Origin: Halieaceae bacterium UBA3479
GTDB lineage: Bacteria; Pseudomonadota; Gammaproteobacteria; Pseudomonadales; Halieaceae
Length of the DNA: 16,496 nucleotides
Assembly (NCBI GenBank): GCA_002377985.1
Contig: DFQW01000183.1
Coordinates: 1 to 16,496, forward strand
Direction: 5' to 3'
Below the pieces are notes generated by a model. It was given only the letters and a program-made list of their open reading frames with translations. It searched no databases and had not been told where the DNA came from. Shown piece by piece: positions 6,839 through 13,766 of this stretch; position 1 is the stretch's first letter; every line of letters starts with the position of its first letter. A program made the translations under genes and the position numbers.

Positions 6839-8416
6839 CTAGTACAAACGCTTGGGGAAGAGCGTAAAGAGCGTATCCTGAAACCGCTGCCAGAGTCCCT
6901 TGGCGGGCTGACGCCGCGTCACTTCTGTGTCATGGCGCCATGAGAGCTTCCCTTCTTGATCAAGTGTCACCTCCCAGCTATTGGCGGATGAAATATCTCT
7001 CCGGATGGCAAGCATCAGTTCCTCTGCCAGGCCCTCGCTATCAATGATGGCGATCATTTCCGAGTTTAAAAATGCCGAGCGTGGATCAAAGTTTGCTGAT
7101 CCAATGACGGAGTATCGGCGGTCAATCACCATCGATTTGGCATGTAGCCCCATGTATTTCGCGGACACGGGATAAGTATCGACAACAGACTGCTTTATGG
7201 AAGCGTCAGTGCGTGCCTCATAGAGTGAAGCGCCAGCGCGCAGAATAGGCACGCGCATCTTCTTATAGTGGCTGTTGACGGCTGGCACGTCCTGGGAAGC
7301 CAGCGAGTTCGTATGCACAATGATCTCGACACCGGCGTCAGCCAGATTTTCAAGAATCTTGACGCCGCTCGCCTCCGGAATGAGATAGGCGTTGGTCACC
7401 AACAGCTCGGTTTCTGTTTTGGGGAGTGTCGTGGTTATCCAATCAAAAAGGTCATGGCTGAAGCCGTCCTTGCCAGGGCGGTCCGAGAGTACTTCACTTG
7501 AGCCCACGTGTATTGACGTTAAAAGCGTCGCAAACTCCGCTGCCCAATCCCGTGGTAGTAAAGAGAAGCGCTCCAAGACAGGCGAGCCCTGCAATGCCGC
7601 GTCTATTGCGGTTTTTTGCTGATCAAACTCGGCCTCGGCGTGAGACTGGACCGCGGCATTCGGGGACATGACCCAGCCTCCGTTCCAGAAGAGGTCAAAA
7701 ATCTTGGAGGTTTGTCTCGCCACCGGGCCAATACCCAATACATCGAGATCGCGGAAATTGAAGTGTGAATCCAGCCCCATGTACTCATCACCGATGTTGC
7801 GGCCGCCAACAATGGTTGCCCGGTTATCCACCGTTAACGATTTGTTATGCATGCGGTGGTTGAGTTGTTCAAATTCGGTCGCGAAGTTCCATCCTCGACC
7901 CAAGGCGCTTCGGTTTGGGGCACTGTTGAACAGTCTGAGGGAGATATTGGGGTGCGCAATCATTACCGCCGCCATGGCATCGCGCAGCTTCTTCTGCGAG
8001 GGCTTGAAAGCCAGTGTGCCCATGTCATCGACGATGACTCGCACCCTCACGCCACGATCTGCCGCAGCCAGAAGCCGGCGTGTTACCAAGAGCCCCGAGC
8101 TGTCGCTGTGGTAGAGGTAGTACTGAAGATCGATACTTTGCGTCGCCGAGTCAATCAGCGCCAGACGCCACCTTAGCGCGTCCTCGCTGCGATCCAGCAG
8201 TTTGAACGCCGAACGACCCTCAGCCATGGAGTCAACCCTCTCCGTACCGAGATTGAGCTGGCCTAGGGTCTGGTACTCCATGTCGCTGAGCAACCCCGAG
8301 TCGGAGGCGGGTAGCGCCCACTCTGGCTCTGACGGTTGAAATGGCGCTGTGGCGGTACTACCGCATCCCACAAGGGTGAGCATTACCAGCGCGAGGAAGT
8401 TGGTCCGGTAGTTCAT
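6839..8416 (-). CDS. Phospholipase D family lipoprotein, ClsC (cardiolipin synthase)-like
   Basis: A 525-residue protein with a lipoprotein signal (LVGC, lipidated Cys18) and two phospholipase D HKD motifs: HNKSLTVDNRATIVGGRN (His190, Lys192, Asp197) and HAKSMVIDRRYSVIGSANFD (His425, Lys427, Asp432). Segment order and length resemble ClsC (YmdC), which makes cardiolipin from phosphatidylglycerol and phosphatidylethanolamine. As a lipoprotein this one would act on the periplasmic face. Both catalytic sites are intact. YmdB, the usual ClsC partner in enterobacteria, is not next to it. The ATG at 8416 has only a weak ribosome site, and an upstream ATG (8436) is out of frame. GH1 lies upstream on the same strand across 161 bases, with an inverted repeat between them. 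Other phosphatidyl-transferase or phospholipase activity is possible. Confidence 0.9.
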   Translation of the reverse strand: MNYRTNFLALVMLTLVGCGSTATAPFQPSEPEWALPASDSGLLSDMEYQTLGQLNLGTERVDSMAEGRSAFKLLDRSEDALRWRLALIDSATQSIDLQYYLYHSDSSGLLVTRRLLAAADRGVRVRVIVDDMGTLAFKPSQKKLRDAMAAVMIAHPNISLRLFNSAPNRSALGRGWNFATEFEQLNHRMHNKSLTVDNRATIVGGRNIGDEYMGLDSHFNFRDLDVLGIGPVARQTSKIFDLFWNGGWVMSPNAAVQSHAEAEFDQQKTAIDAALQGSPVLERFSLLPRDWAAEFATLLTSIHVGSSEVLSDRPGKDGFSHDLFDWITTTLPKTETELLVTNAYLIPEASGVKILENLADAGVEIIVHTNSLASQDVPAVNSHYKKMRVPILRAGASLYEARTDASIKQSVVDTYPVSAKYMGLHAKSMVIDRRYSVIGSANFDPRSAFLNSEMIAIIDSEGLAEELMLAIRRDISSANSWEVTLDQEGKLSWRHDTEVTRRQPAKGLWQRFQDTLFTLFPKRLY

Positions 8417-8466
8417 ACTCGAAACCGTTTGCCATGGCTACTCTCTAGCTTGTTGGGCGCGGGTAC

Positions 8467-8506
8467 CTCCTGTCTACCCCGGCGACGTATCAAGAGGTGA
8501 CAGGAG
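8467..8506. repeat. Inverted repeat between GH1 and the phospholipase D gene
   Basis: CTCCTGTC (8467-8474) and GACAGGAG (8499-8506) are perfect 8-base complements around a 24-base loop. A second pair, ACCTC (8465-8469) and GAGGT (8494-8498), overlaps the arms and could form a competing stem. No run of Ts follows on either strand, so it is not a classical terminator. On the minus strand the 3' arm includes AGGAGG, which has no start codon at usable distance. Confidence 0.35.
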
Positions 8507-8577
8507 CAGGCGTGGTTTGGCTACTTGTCTGGCTATGTGATCAAAAGCAATGTTGGGGTGGGGGAGAGGCATCCTGC

Positions 8578-10119
8578 CTAAAACGGTCCTCGATGCGCTT
8601 CCCAGCGTTCCTCGCTGATGCCGTTGCGGATGATGTCGGCGTAGACGCCTGCACTGTCCCGCGGTGCACGCGCAAAGTTGTTGTCGTAGTCGACAGCGAA
8701 TATCCCGAAGCGGGGCCCAAAGCCTTCTGCCCACTCAAAGTTGTCCAAGTGAGACCAGTGAAAGTACCCATCGATATCGACACCCAACACGTGCATTGCG
8801 TACCAAACCTCTCTGAGATGACTCACCAGAAAGGTTTGTCTCAGCGTGTCGGGCTGAGACGCGTCAGCGATCCCATTTTCCAGTATCTGAATGGGTTTGC
8901 CGTAGCGCCGCCACGCTTCATCAAGAATGTGACTGAATCCGATGGGGTAGAGGGCCCAGCCGAGGTCACTGAAGAGTTCATCGGGATCGCCGGGATCGCG
9001 GGTATGGGTCACCGGACCTGCGGCCATGGCATCGATATCCATTTGCACGTAGAAGCGCCCGTAGTAGTTGATGCCCACGTAATCCTGAGTCCCGGCGAGA
9101 CCCTCGATCTCAGCCGAGAACTCGGTGTCTGTCATCGAGTAGGTGCCAGTCTCTATGGCATCGAAGACATCCCAGATAAAGGCCTGCTGAACAAAACCAG
9201 CAGCGAGCCGATCCAAGGGGTGCCAATTCCGCCAGGGTTCGAAGGCGCGGGTATGCTGGGTCAGTCCGACAGAAATCGATTGGCCCCGCGCCGCAGCGTC
9301 CCGGTGAAGAATTCGATAGGCATCGGCGTGCGCCTTGAGGAGTTGTGTGACCACGGGTGCGACGTCGATGGGACCGGCCCGTTGCTCAAGCGGTGGAAAA
9401 ACCCCCTCAATGTAGCCCCAAAGCACGTAGACCATGGGTTCGTTCAGCGTACACCAGAAATCGATTTCAGGGCCCAAGAGCGAAGAGACGGCGCTCACGT
9501 AACGATTCCAGTGCTCGAGCGCGTCGCTTCGCTCCCAGCCACGCTTGCCGTTGTGTTCTTCCCAGAACCATTCGGGTGTTGAAAAGTGGAAGAGCGATAC
9601 GTGGGGCGTGAGTCCATTGGCTTTGGCGGCGGCAATGACATCCCTGTAAAACGCGACCCCCGCAGGATCAGGCTCAGTCATCTCCACGCGCGGGAACAGT
9701 CGCGACCACGCCAGGCTAAAGCGGTAACTGTTCAGTCCGAGATCTGCCAGCGCTGCAAAATCACTGGCGTAGCGCGTATCAAAGTCAACTTTTTTTCGTC
9801 GTACTTCTTCGGACACCTGATCCAGATCGCGAATGTGGCCCGGTTTGGCCTCTCCGGGCTTATTTCCGGTCCCGGTTTTTCCCTCGGAGATCGCCCTGCG
9901 TTCGAAAGCGGTCCAGTCGCTGGGCTGCTGGTGCTCGACATGTTGCGCCGCAACCGCGACGCCCCAGGCAAAGTCTTCTGGAAAAGTCAGAGGGTAGTCT
10001 GCATCGATCTTCGACGCCGTTTCAGTCCCGCGTCCCTCACCAATCAACAAGGGGGTAAATATCGCCAGAACAAGCAATGAGGTAAGTGCAAAGACAGCGG
10101 CAAGCGTGATTCGGTTCAT
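8578..10119 (-). CDS. Membrane-anchored family 1 glycoside hydrolase (beta-glucosidase-like)
   Basis: A (beta/alpha)8 GH1 enzyme hydrolysing or transferring beta-linked sugars with retention. The acid/base is Glu227 in TLNEP, the nucleophile Glu414 in ILENG, and GINYYG (349-354) and HLDNFEWAEGFGPRFG (457-472) are the usual subsite motifs, so it should be active. Residues 5-26 form one hydrophobic segment with no lipobox, giving an uncleaved anchor or signal peptide; most bacterial GH1 enzymes are cytoplasmic. Between AFERR (71-75) and DFDTRYA (112-118) lies a hydrophilic insert of about 35 residues ending RRKK, which recalls plant SFR2. ATG 10119 is chosen because the frame upstream overlaps the NCS1 gene and looks non-coding; this gives 513 residues. 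The ribosome site is weak (GAAGG). The gene begins 16 bases after NCS1 and is probably last in that operon. The sugar substrate is unknown. Confidence 0.92.
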   Translation of the reverse strand: MNRITLAAVFALTSLLVLAIFTPLLIGEGRGTETASKIDADYPLTFPEDFAWGVAVAAQHVEHQQPSDWTAFERRAISEGKTGTGNKPGEAKPGHIRDLDQVSEEVRRKKVDFDTRYASDFAALADLGLNSYRFSLAWSRLFPRVEMTEPDPAGVAFYRDVIAAAKANGLTPHVSLFHFSTPEWFWEEHNGKRGWERSDALEHWNRYVSAVSSLLGPEIDFWCTLNEPMVYVLWGYIEGVFPPLEQRAGPIDVAPVVTQLLKAHADAYRILHRDAAARGQSISVGLTQHTRAFEPWRNWHPLDRLAAGFVQQAFIWDVFDAIETGTYSMTDTEFSAEIEGLAGTQDYVGINYYGRFYVQMDIDAMAAGPVTHTRDPGDPDELFSDLGWALYPIGFSHILDEAWRRYGKPIQILENGIADASQPDTLRQTFLVSHLREVWYAMHVLGVDIDGYFHWSHLDNFEWAEGFGPRFGIFAVDYDNNFARAPRDSAGVYADIIRNGISEERWEAHRGPF

Positions 10120-10135
10120 ATCTTCGGGCCTTCGA

Positions 10136-11446
10136 TCAACGCCGATGCGTGAGTTTTCTAAGCACCAGATAAACCACCAAGGACGCGAGTAGCCCCAGTA
10201 GAGAGGGTGAGAGTTCCAAGGCGATGGGAAAGCCTTCCCGGCCATTTCCGCCTGCTATCAACGCGCCGCTCGCAAAGGCCACGACCGCAGGCCAGTTGAG
10301 ACGTTCAGCGCTGGTGAATTCACTCGGCTTGCCTCTGATCAGGTAGTACTCGGCGATTACCGGACCGACGATGGGTGGCACCACGGTCGCCAGCAGCGAT
10401 ATCCAGCCTAAAAACAGTTGGTAGATGCCCAGCCCGAGAATCGTGCCCAGCGCGCCGCAGATGACAATGGTGACGCGCTTGGGTTTTCTGAACAGGCTCG
10501 CCGTCTGCACACTGGGCAAGTACAAATTGGTATCGCCGGTGGTCCACAGTGCCAGCGTCATACCAACAAGCCCAAAAATCGCAGCGAACCCAGAGAGTGT
10601 GCCCAGGTAGGCGGTGAAATCGGGTGTGCCACTCCCTACCGCGCCCAGAGCACCGACGAGGTTCAGGAAAAGTTGGTCTACCACGAGGACAACGAAAGGA
10701 ATCGCCATGGCGATCCAGAAGCTTCGCGCAAATCTGACGTACTCCGCCATAACCACAGCGCCGACGATCCAGGCGCCGACAACAATATTGATGGCCTCCA
10801 TCCCCGTAATGGGCGATTCGGCCACCTTGCTGGCAGACAAGACGTGAACCGCGGCTATACCGCCTGATTGGTCGATGTTGACCCAGGCGGCGTAGAGCCC
10901 CACCGCCACCAATCCCAGCATGGCGGGGATGCCAACCCGCTCGATACCCTTAACGCCAAATAATGTAGTGCCGGTGTAGAGGATGCCGGCGAAGACCGCA
11001 GCGCCATAATACAAGGCAGTGCCCGGGGCTTGCGTCCAGATTTGGGCAAAGGCTCCGACCACGATGCCTTGCCAGCCAATTGTCAGTAGTGCAATAAAGA
11101 TGACGGGAACGAAGGCGCCCATTTCGCCGTAGACGGCGCGGAACAGCAATGTGCTGTTGCACCCCGTGCGCCACGCCATGTACCCCACCAGCGCCCCGAT
11201 CACAAAGTTAATGGCGCTACCCAGCAACGAGTACCAAATAAGATCGCCCCACAGGGTGACACCGCTCCCCAGGGCTCCCCCTGCAAGCAAGCCCGTGATA
11301 AGAAATCCCCAGCCAAACGCAAGCGCCAGCAGAGGTCCGCCTGGGCGTCGTTGCTCAATGGTGAGAGGTGTTAGCGGGTTGTCTTCGCTGGCGGCTTCGG
11401 CGTCAGGATCTAAGGTCCACCATTTTTTCAGGTCAAAGTTGCTCAA
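10136..11446 (-). CDS. NCS1-family nucleobase:cation symporter (cytosine permease-like)
   Basis: A 436-residue, 12-helix transporter with the layout of NCS1 proteins such as CodB. It has a short polar N-terminus, PLTPLTIEQRRPGGPLLALA leading into helix 1, AWRTGCNSTLLFRAVYGEMG around helix 3, GWQGIVVGAFAQIW, and TTGDTNLYLPSVQ in helix 8, the counterpart of CodB's NNLY segment. Members import purines, cytosine, allantoin, hydantoins or thiamine-like heterocycles with Na+ or H+. The start is TTG at 11446, with GGAG 8 bases upstream; the nearby ATG is out of frame and stops at once, and the next in-frame Met is near residue 70. It lies 21 bases after zntB and 16 bases before GH1, so the three genes likely form one transcript. 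Pairing with an exported glycosidase suggests a glycosylated heterocycle as ultimate substrate (inference). Confidence 0.88.
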   Translation of the reverse strand: MSNFDLKKWWTLDPDAEAASEDNPLTPLTIEQRRPGGPLLALAFGWGFLITGLLAGGALGSGVTLWGDLIWYSLLGSAINFVIGALVGYMAWRTGCNSTLLFRAVYGEMGAFVPVIFIALLTIGWQGIVVGAFAQIWTQAPGTALYYGAAVFAGILYTGTTLFGVKGIERVGIPAMLGLVAVGLYAAWVNIDQSGGIAAVHVLSASKVAESPITGMEAINIVVGAWIVGAVVMAEYVRFARSFWIAMAIPFVVLVVDQLFLNLVGALGAVGSGTPDFTAYLGTLSGFAAIFGLVGMTLALWTTGDTNLYLPSVQTASLFRKPKRVTIVICGALGTILGLGIYQLFLGWISLLATVVPPIVGPVIAEYYLIRGKPSEFTSAERLNWPAVVAFASGALIAGGNGREGFPIALELSPSLLGLLASLVVYLVLRKLTHRR

Positions 11447-11467
11447 AATGTCATCTCCGCTGGGTCA

Positions 11468-12439
11468 TTACAACCATCGCAATTTTCTGAATATGAGTAG
11501 CTGTGTTGCCGTGATTGCGACAAGGATGCCACAGAAGATGAGAAAAGCGCGTGGGTCATCAGCGCCGGGAATGCCGAGAACATTGATCCCGAGCAGGCCG
11601 GTCAAAAAGCTCAGAGGTAAAAAAATTGAAGCGATAATTGAGAACACATAGGTGTTTCTATTGAGCCGCTCGGCGAGAATATTAGCCACCTCATTTTGAA
11701 TTGAATGCGCGCGTTCACGCATGGCTTGCAGCTCTTCTACAAAGCGGGTCATGTCGTTGTGAGATTCTTGCAGACGCTGTTTGAGGTTCTTTGTCAGCTT
11801 CAACTCCGGTGCTTCGATCAGGCGCCCCACGATATCTTTTTGCGGCAAGAGGAAGCGGTTGAAAATGCTGGTTTTTCGGCGAATTGAGATGATCTGTTCA
11901 CGCAAGCCCGCCAATTGCATCTGAAGGATCTGCTCCTCAATGTCCTCGATCCCCTCGGCGAGATCCCCCATCACGGGGGCAAGCCGTTTGATGGAGCCCT
12001 CTATAAAGGTGGTCAGCAAGCCATTGATGTCGGTGGGTCCGGTGCCGGATTGCAGTAGCTCCTGCATCTCTTCTACGCCTTTCAAGTTGCGGAGCTGCAC
12101 TGAAATAAAGCGATGGGTCTCGATCCAGATACGAATGGAGACCATGTCCTCGGGCTCGGCATTCTCATTGAGATTAACACCCCGCAGAATCATGAGCAGA
12201 CCAGACTCTCTGGGGAGCATGCGGGGTCGTGTATCCTCCGCGAGCAGCGCGTGGACCAGCGTTGAGTCAGGTAGCTCGGCGTCCTGAGCAAGCCATTTTC
12301 GGGCCGAGGCTGAGCGCGCGCTGAGGTGAACCCAAGCGGGTTTGCCTTCTGCGCCAGCTGATCTCAGCGCCTCTTCGGTAAGGCGCGTGCCCGAACCATC
12401 ACCATTGAGCGCATAGGCGCAGATAAACGTATCTGACAT
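11468..12439 (-). CDS. zntB: CorA-family divalent-metal transporter, ZntB type
   Basis: A 323-residue protein with a long cytoplasmic alpha/beta and helical domain (1-260, highly charged helices at about 158-258) and two C-terminal membrane helices (about 264-286 and 297-316). The pore signature is GIN (284-286) followed by VLGIPGADDP, as in ZntB rather than the GMN of CorA magnesium channels; ZntB moves Zn2+ as a funnel-shaped pentamer. RGVNLNENAEPEDMVSIRIW (86-105) is also characteristic. GGGAGA stands 6 bases ahead of the ATG. It heads the run zntB, NCS1, GH1, although its own job need not be related to theirs. Direction of transport and metal choice are family knowledge, not shown here. 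The 272 bases upstream hold a terminator of the next gene and no clear promoter. Confidence 0.9.
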   Translation of the reverse strand: MSDTFICAYALNGDGSGTRLTEEALRSAGAEGKPAWVHLSARSASARKWLAQDAELPDSTLVHALLAEDTRPRMLPRESGLLMILRGVNLNENAEPEDMVSIRIWIETHRFISVQLRNLKGVEEMQELLQSGTGPTDINGLLTTFIEGSIKRLAPVMGDLAEGIEDIEEQILQMQLAGLREQIISIRRKTSIFNRFLLPQKDIVGRLIEAPELKLTKNLKQRLQESHNDMTRFVEELQAMRERAHSIQNEVANILAERLNRNTYVFSIIASIFLPLSFLTGLLGINVLGIPGADDPRAFLIFCGILVAITATQLLIFRKLRWL

Positions 12440-12659
12440 GTGAAGTCTCCCACTGAGAGGCTTAATGGTCGAAGCGCTGCGCGCCGTCCACTCGGATTAT
12501 TCAGTTTTGTTGCGGCGTCACTGGCTAAGGATACGCCGCCTGGTAGCGATCTGAAAAAAAATTTACGGTCCAACTGGGCCAAGCCGTTAGCCAATGAGTA
12601 GACCCTTTCTTCACCGTTCCCTCACCTTGACGCGCACGGTTAGCGGCCTGTGGGTAAAT

Positions 12660-12686
12660 CGGCGCCCCAAACTTTCCGGGGCGCCG
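12660..12686 (-). terminator. Strong GC hairpin after the tandem-domain lipoprotein gene
   Basis: CGGCGCCCC (12660-12668) and GGGGCGCCG (12678-12686) form a perfect 9-bp stem with a 9-base loop, 25 bases after the stop of the gene ending at 12712. On the minus strand it is followed by ATTTACCC, a poor U tract, so this is a likely but imperfect intrinsic terminator. Confidence 0.5.
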
Positions 12687-12711
12687 CGAGGTGCGTGTGT
12701 TTAGCCCAAAC

Positions 12712-13536
12712 TCAGGCTTGGGGTAGGTAGATGACCCGCGAATCGAACAGCGCGGGATCTTGGCAGTCGGCGTCCTCCATCGCTTTGGCGGCGTGAGCCG
12801 ACTCGCCATAGGCGGCGTAGCCGGCTTCACGTTCGGCGTCGGTTGCCCAGAAATTGGTCCACATGTAGTCAGGCGTATTCTGATCGGTCAACTCGAATAG
12901 CGGAGTCATCACGGTCCACCAATAGCTGGTTGCACCGACCTCGGCCTCAAAGCTGTCCATGAATGCTGCATGCATTGCCTCGAAAGCCTTGCGATCTGCT
13001 TCGCCTTTTCCTTCCTTGTAGTCGCAGAAAATAAATTCCACCACGCTACGTCCGCTGGTATTGCGTGCGCTGGCCGGACGACCCGGTGAGGGTGCAAAAC
13101 CGTAGGCGTGCTCTGCGGAGTAAGTGAACGTATTTTGCGTGAGTTCAAGCCAGCCCGGTTCATGGTTCGCGCCCCAGTCTGCCCACGCATTGTCGCGCGC
13201 TTCCTGAGATGGCCATGCCATGACCCACAAGAAATCGAAATTATCGTTGGCGACTCGGGGTGTCATGACGGTCGCTACCATCAAACCCCAGTCGGCCTCG
13301 CCAGCAAGGTTCGACCAGTAGTCAGCGTGGGACCACAGTGCTTCATCGGTGAACCCCTCGGCTTTTTGATGCCATACAAATTCGACGATGGCGGGGACTT
13401 GCGGTGCGTCGTTACTCTCGGCCGCCGATACGGGTGGCTCTTGTGTTGCGGGTGGTTCTGGCGCGTTATTGGCACTGTCGTCGCCACCGCAAGCGGCGAG
13501 GGCGAGCAGGCCCAGTGACAAAAGTAGATTCCTCAT
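12712..13536 (-). CDS. Lipoprotein of unknown function with two tandem alpha/beta-barrel-like repeats
   Basis: I do not recognise a named family. The 274-residue protein has a clear lipoprotein signal (LLALAAC, lipidated Cys16) and a Pro/Ala/Glu-rich linker to about residue 48. Two related domains follow: 50-135 (VEFVWHQKAEGFTDEAL...) and 166-272 (VEFIFCDYKEGKGEADRKA...). Both start with VEF plus an aromatic strand, carry a helix rich in aromatic and small residues, then TVMTP (89-93 and 208-212), then a FLW/YMW strand and an acidic helix (SQEARDNAWADWG and DAEREAGYAAYG). This pattern resembles dimeric alpha/beta-barrel (ferredoxin-like, EthD/NIPSNAP-type) folds fused in tandem. AGGGGGAA ahead of the ATG supports the start. 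It stands as a single transcription unit between its own candidate promoter and terminator. Cellular role is unknown; location is a membrane leaflet facing the periplasm. Confidence 0.85.
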   Translation of the reverse strand: MRNLLLSLGLLALAACGGDDSANNAPEPPATQEPPVSAAESNDAPQVPAIVEFVWHQKAEGFTDEALWSHADYWSNLAGEADWGLMVATVMTPRVANDNFDFLWVMAWPSQEARDNAWADWGANHEPGWLELTQNTFTYSAEHAYGFAPSPGRPASARNTSGRSVVEFIFCDYKEGKGEADRKAFEAMHAAFMDSFEAEVGATSYWWTVMTPLFELTDQNTPDYMWTNFWATDAEREAGYAAYGESAHAAKAMEDADCQDPALFDSRVIYLPQA

Positions 13537-13601
13537 ACTGATTTCCCCCTGTTAATTCATTTGTCTTGTGTTCTTGTAGCACCCTCTGCGGGTGTGAGAT
13601 C

Positions 13602-13630
13602 AACTTACCCCGCATCGCAGCGAATGACAA
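13602..13630 (-). promoter_or_regulatory. Candidate promoter of the tandem-domain lipoprotein gene
   Basis: On the minus strand TTGTCA (13625-13630, five of six) and TAAGTT (13602-13607, weak) are separated by exactly 17 bases, predicting a leader of about 60 bases before the ATG at 13536. Confidence 0.35.
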
Positions 13631-13721
13631 ACGGAAACGATTAAGGCTCTTGGCACTATCACCCGCTTGCCACGGAGTAAGCCTCCGGATTGATGTGATG
13701 TGGACCTTTACTTCGCGGGAT

Positions 13722-13748
13722 AGCGCTCCCCTTTCTGTAAGAGGCGCT
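13722..13748. repeat. Hairpin-like element after the decarboxylase, copy A of a shared motif
   Basis: AGCG...CGCT arms extended by CTC/GAG with one bulge enclose about a dozen bases. Its outer flank AGGCGCTTTGG (13742-13752) recurs exactly at 15177-15187, downstream of alanine dehydrogenase. No U tract follows. It may be a weak transcript-end structure. Confidence 0.3.
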
Positions 13749-13766
13749 TTGGGCTTGCCTGTGATA

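Noticed and set aside
8497..9582. 361-codon open frame on the plus strand
   Set aside because: It lies wholly opposite the GH1 gene, whose catalytic motifs are intact; the frame has no recognisable domain and is a by-product of GC-rich codon use.
10120..10245. 42-codon N-terminal extension of GH1
   Set aside because: It overlaps the NCS1 3' end, and the ATG at 10119 opens directly into a membrane anchor.
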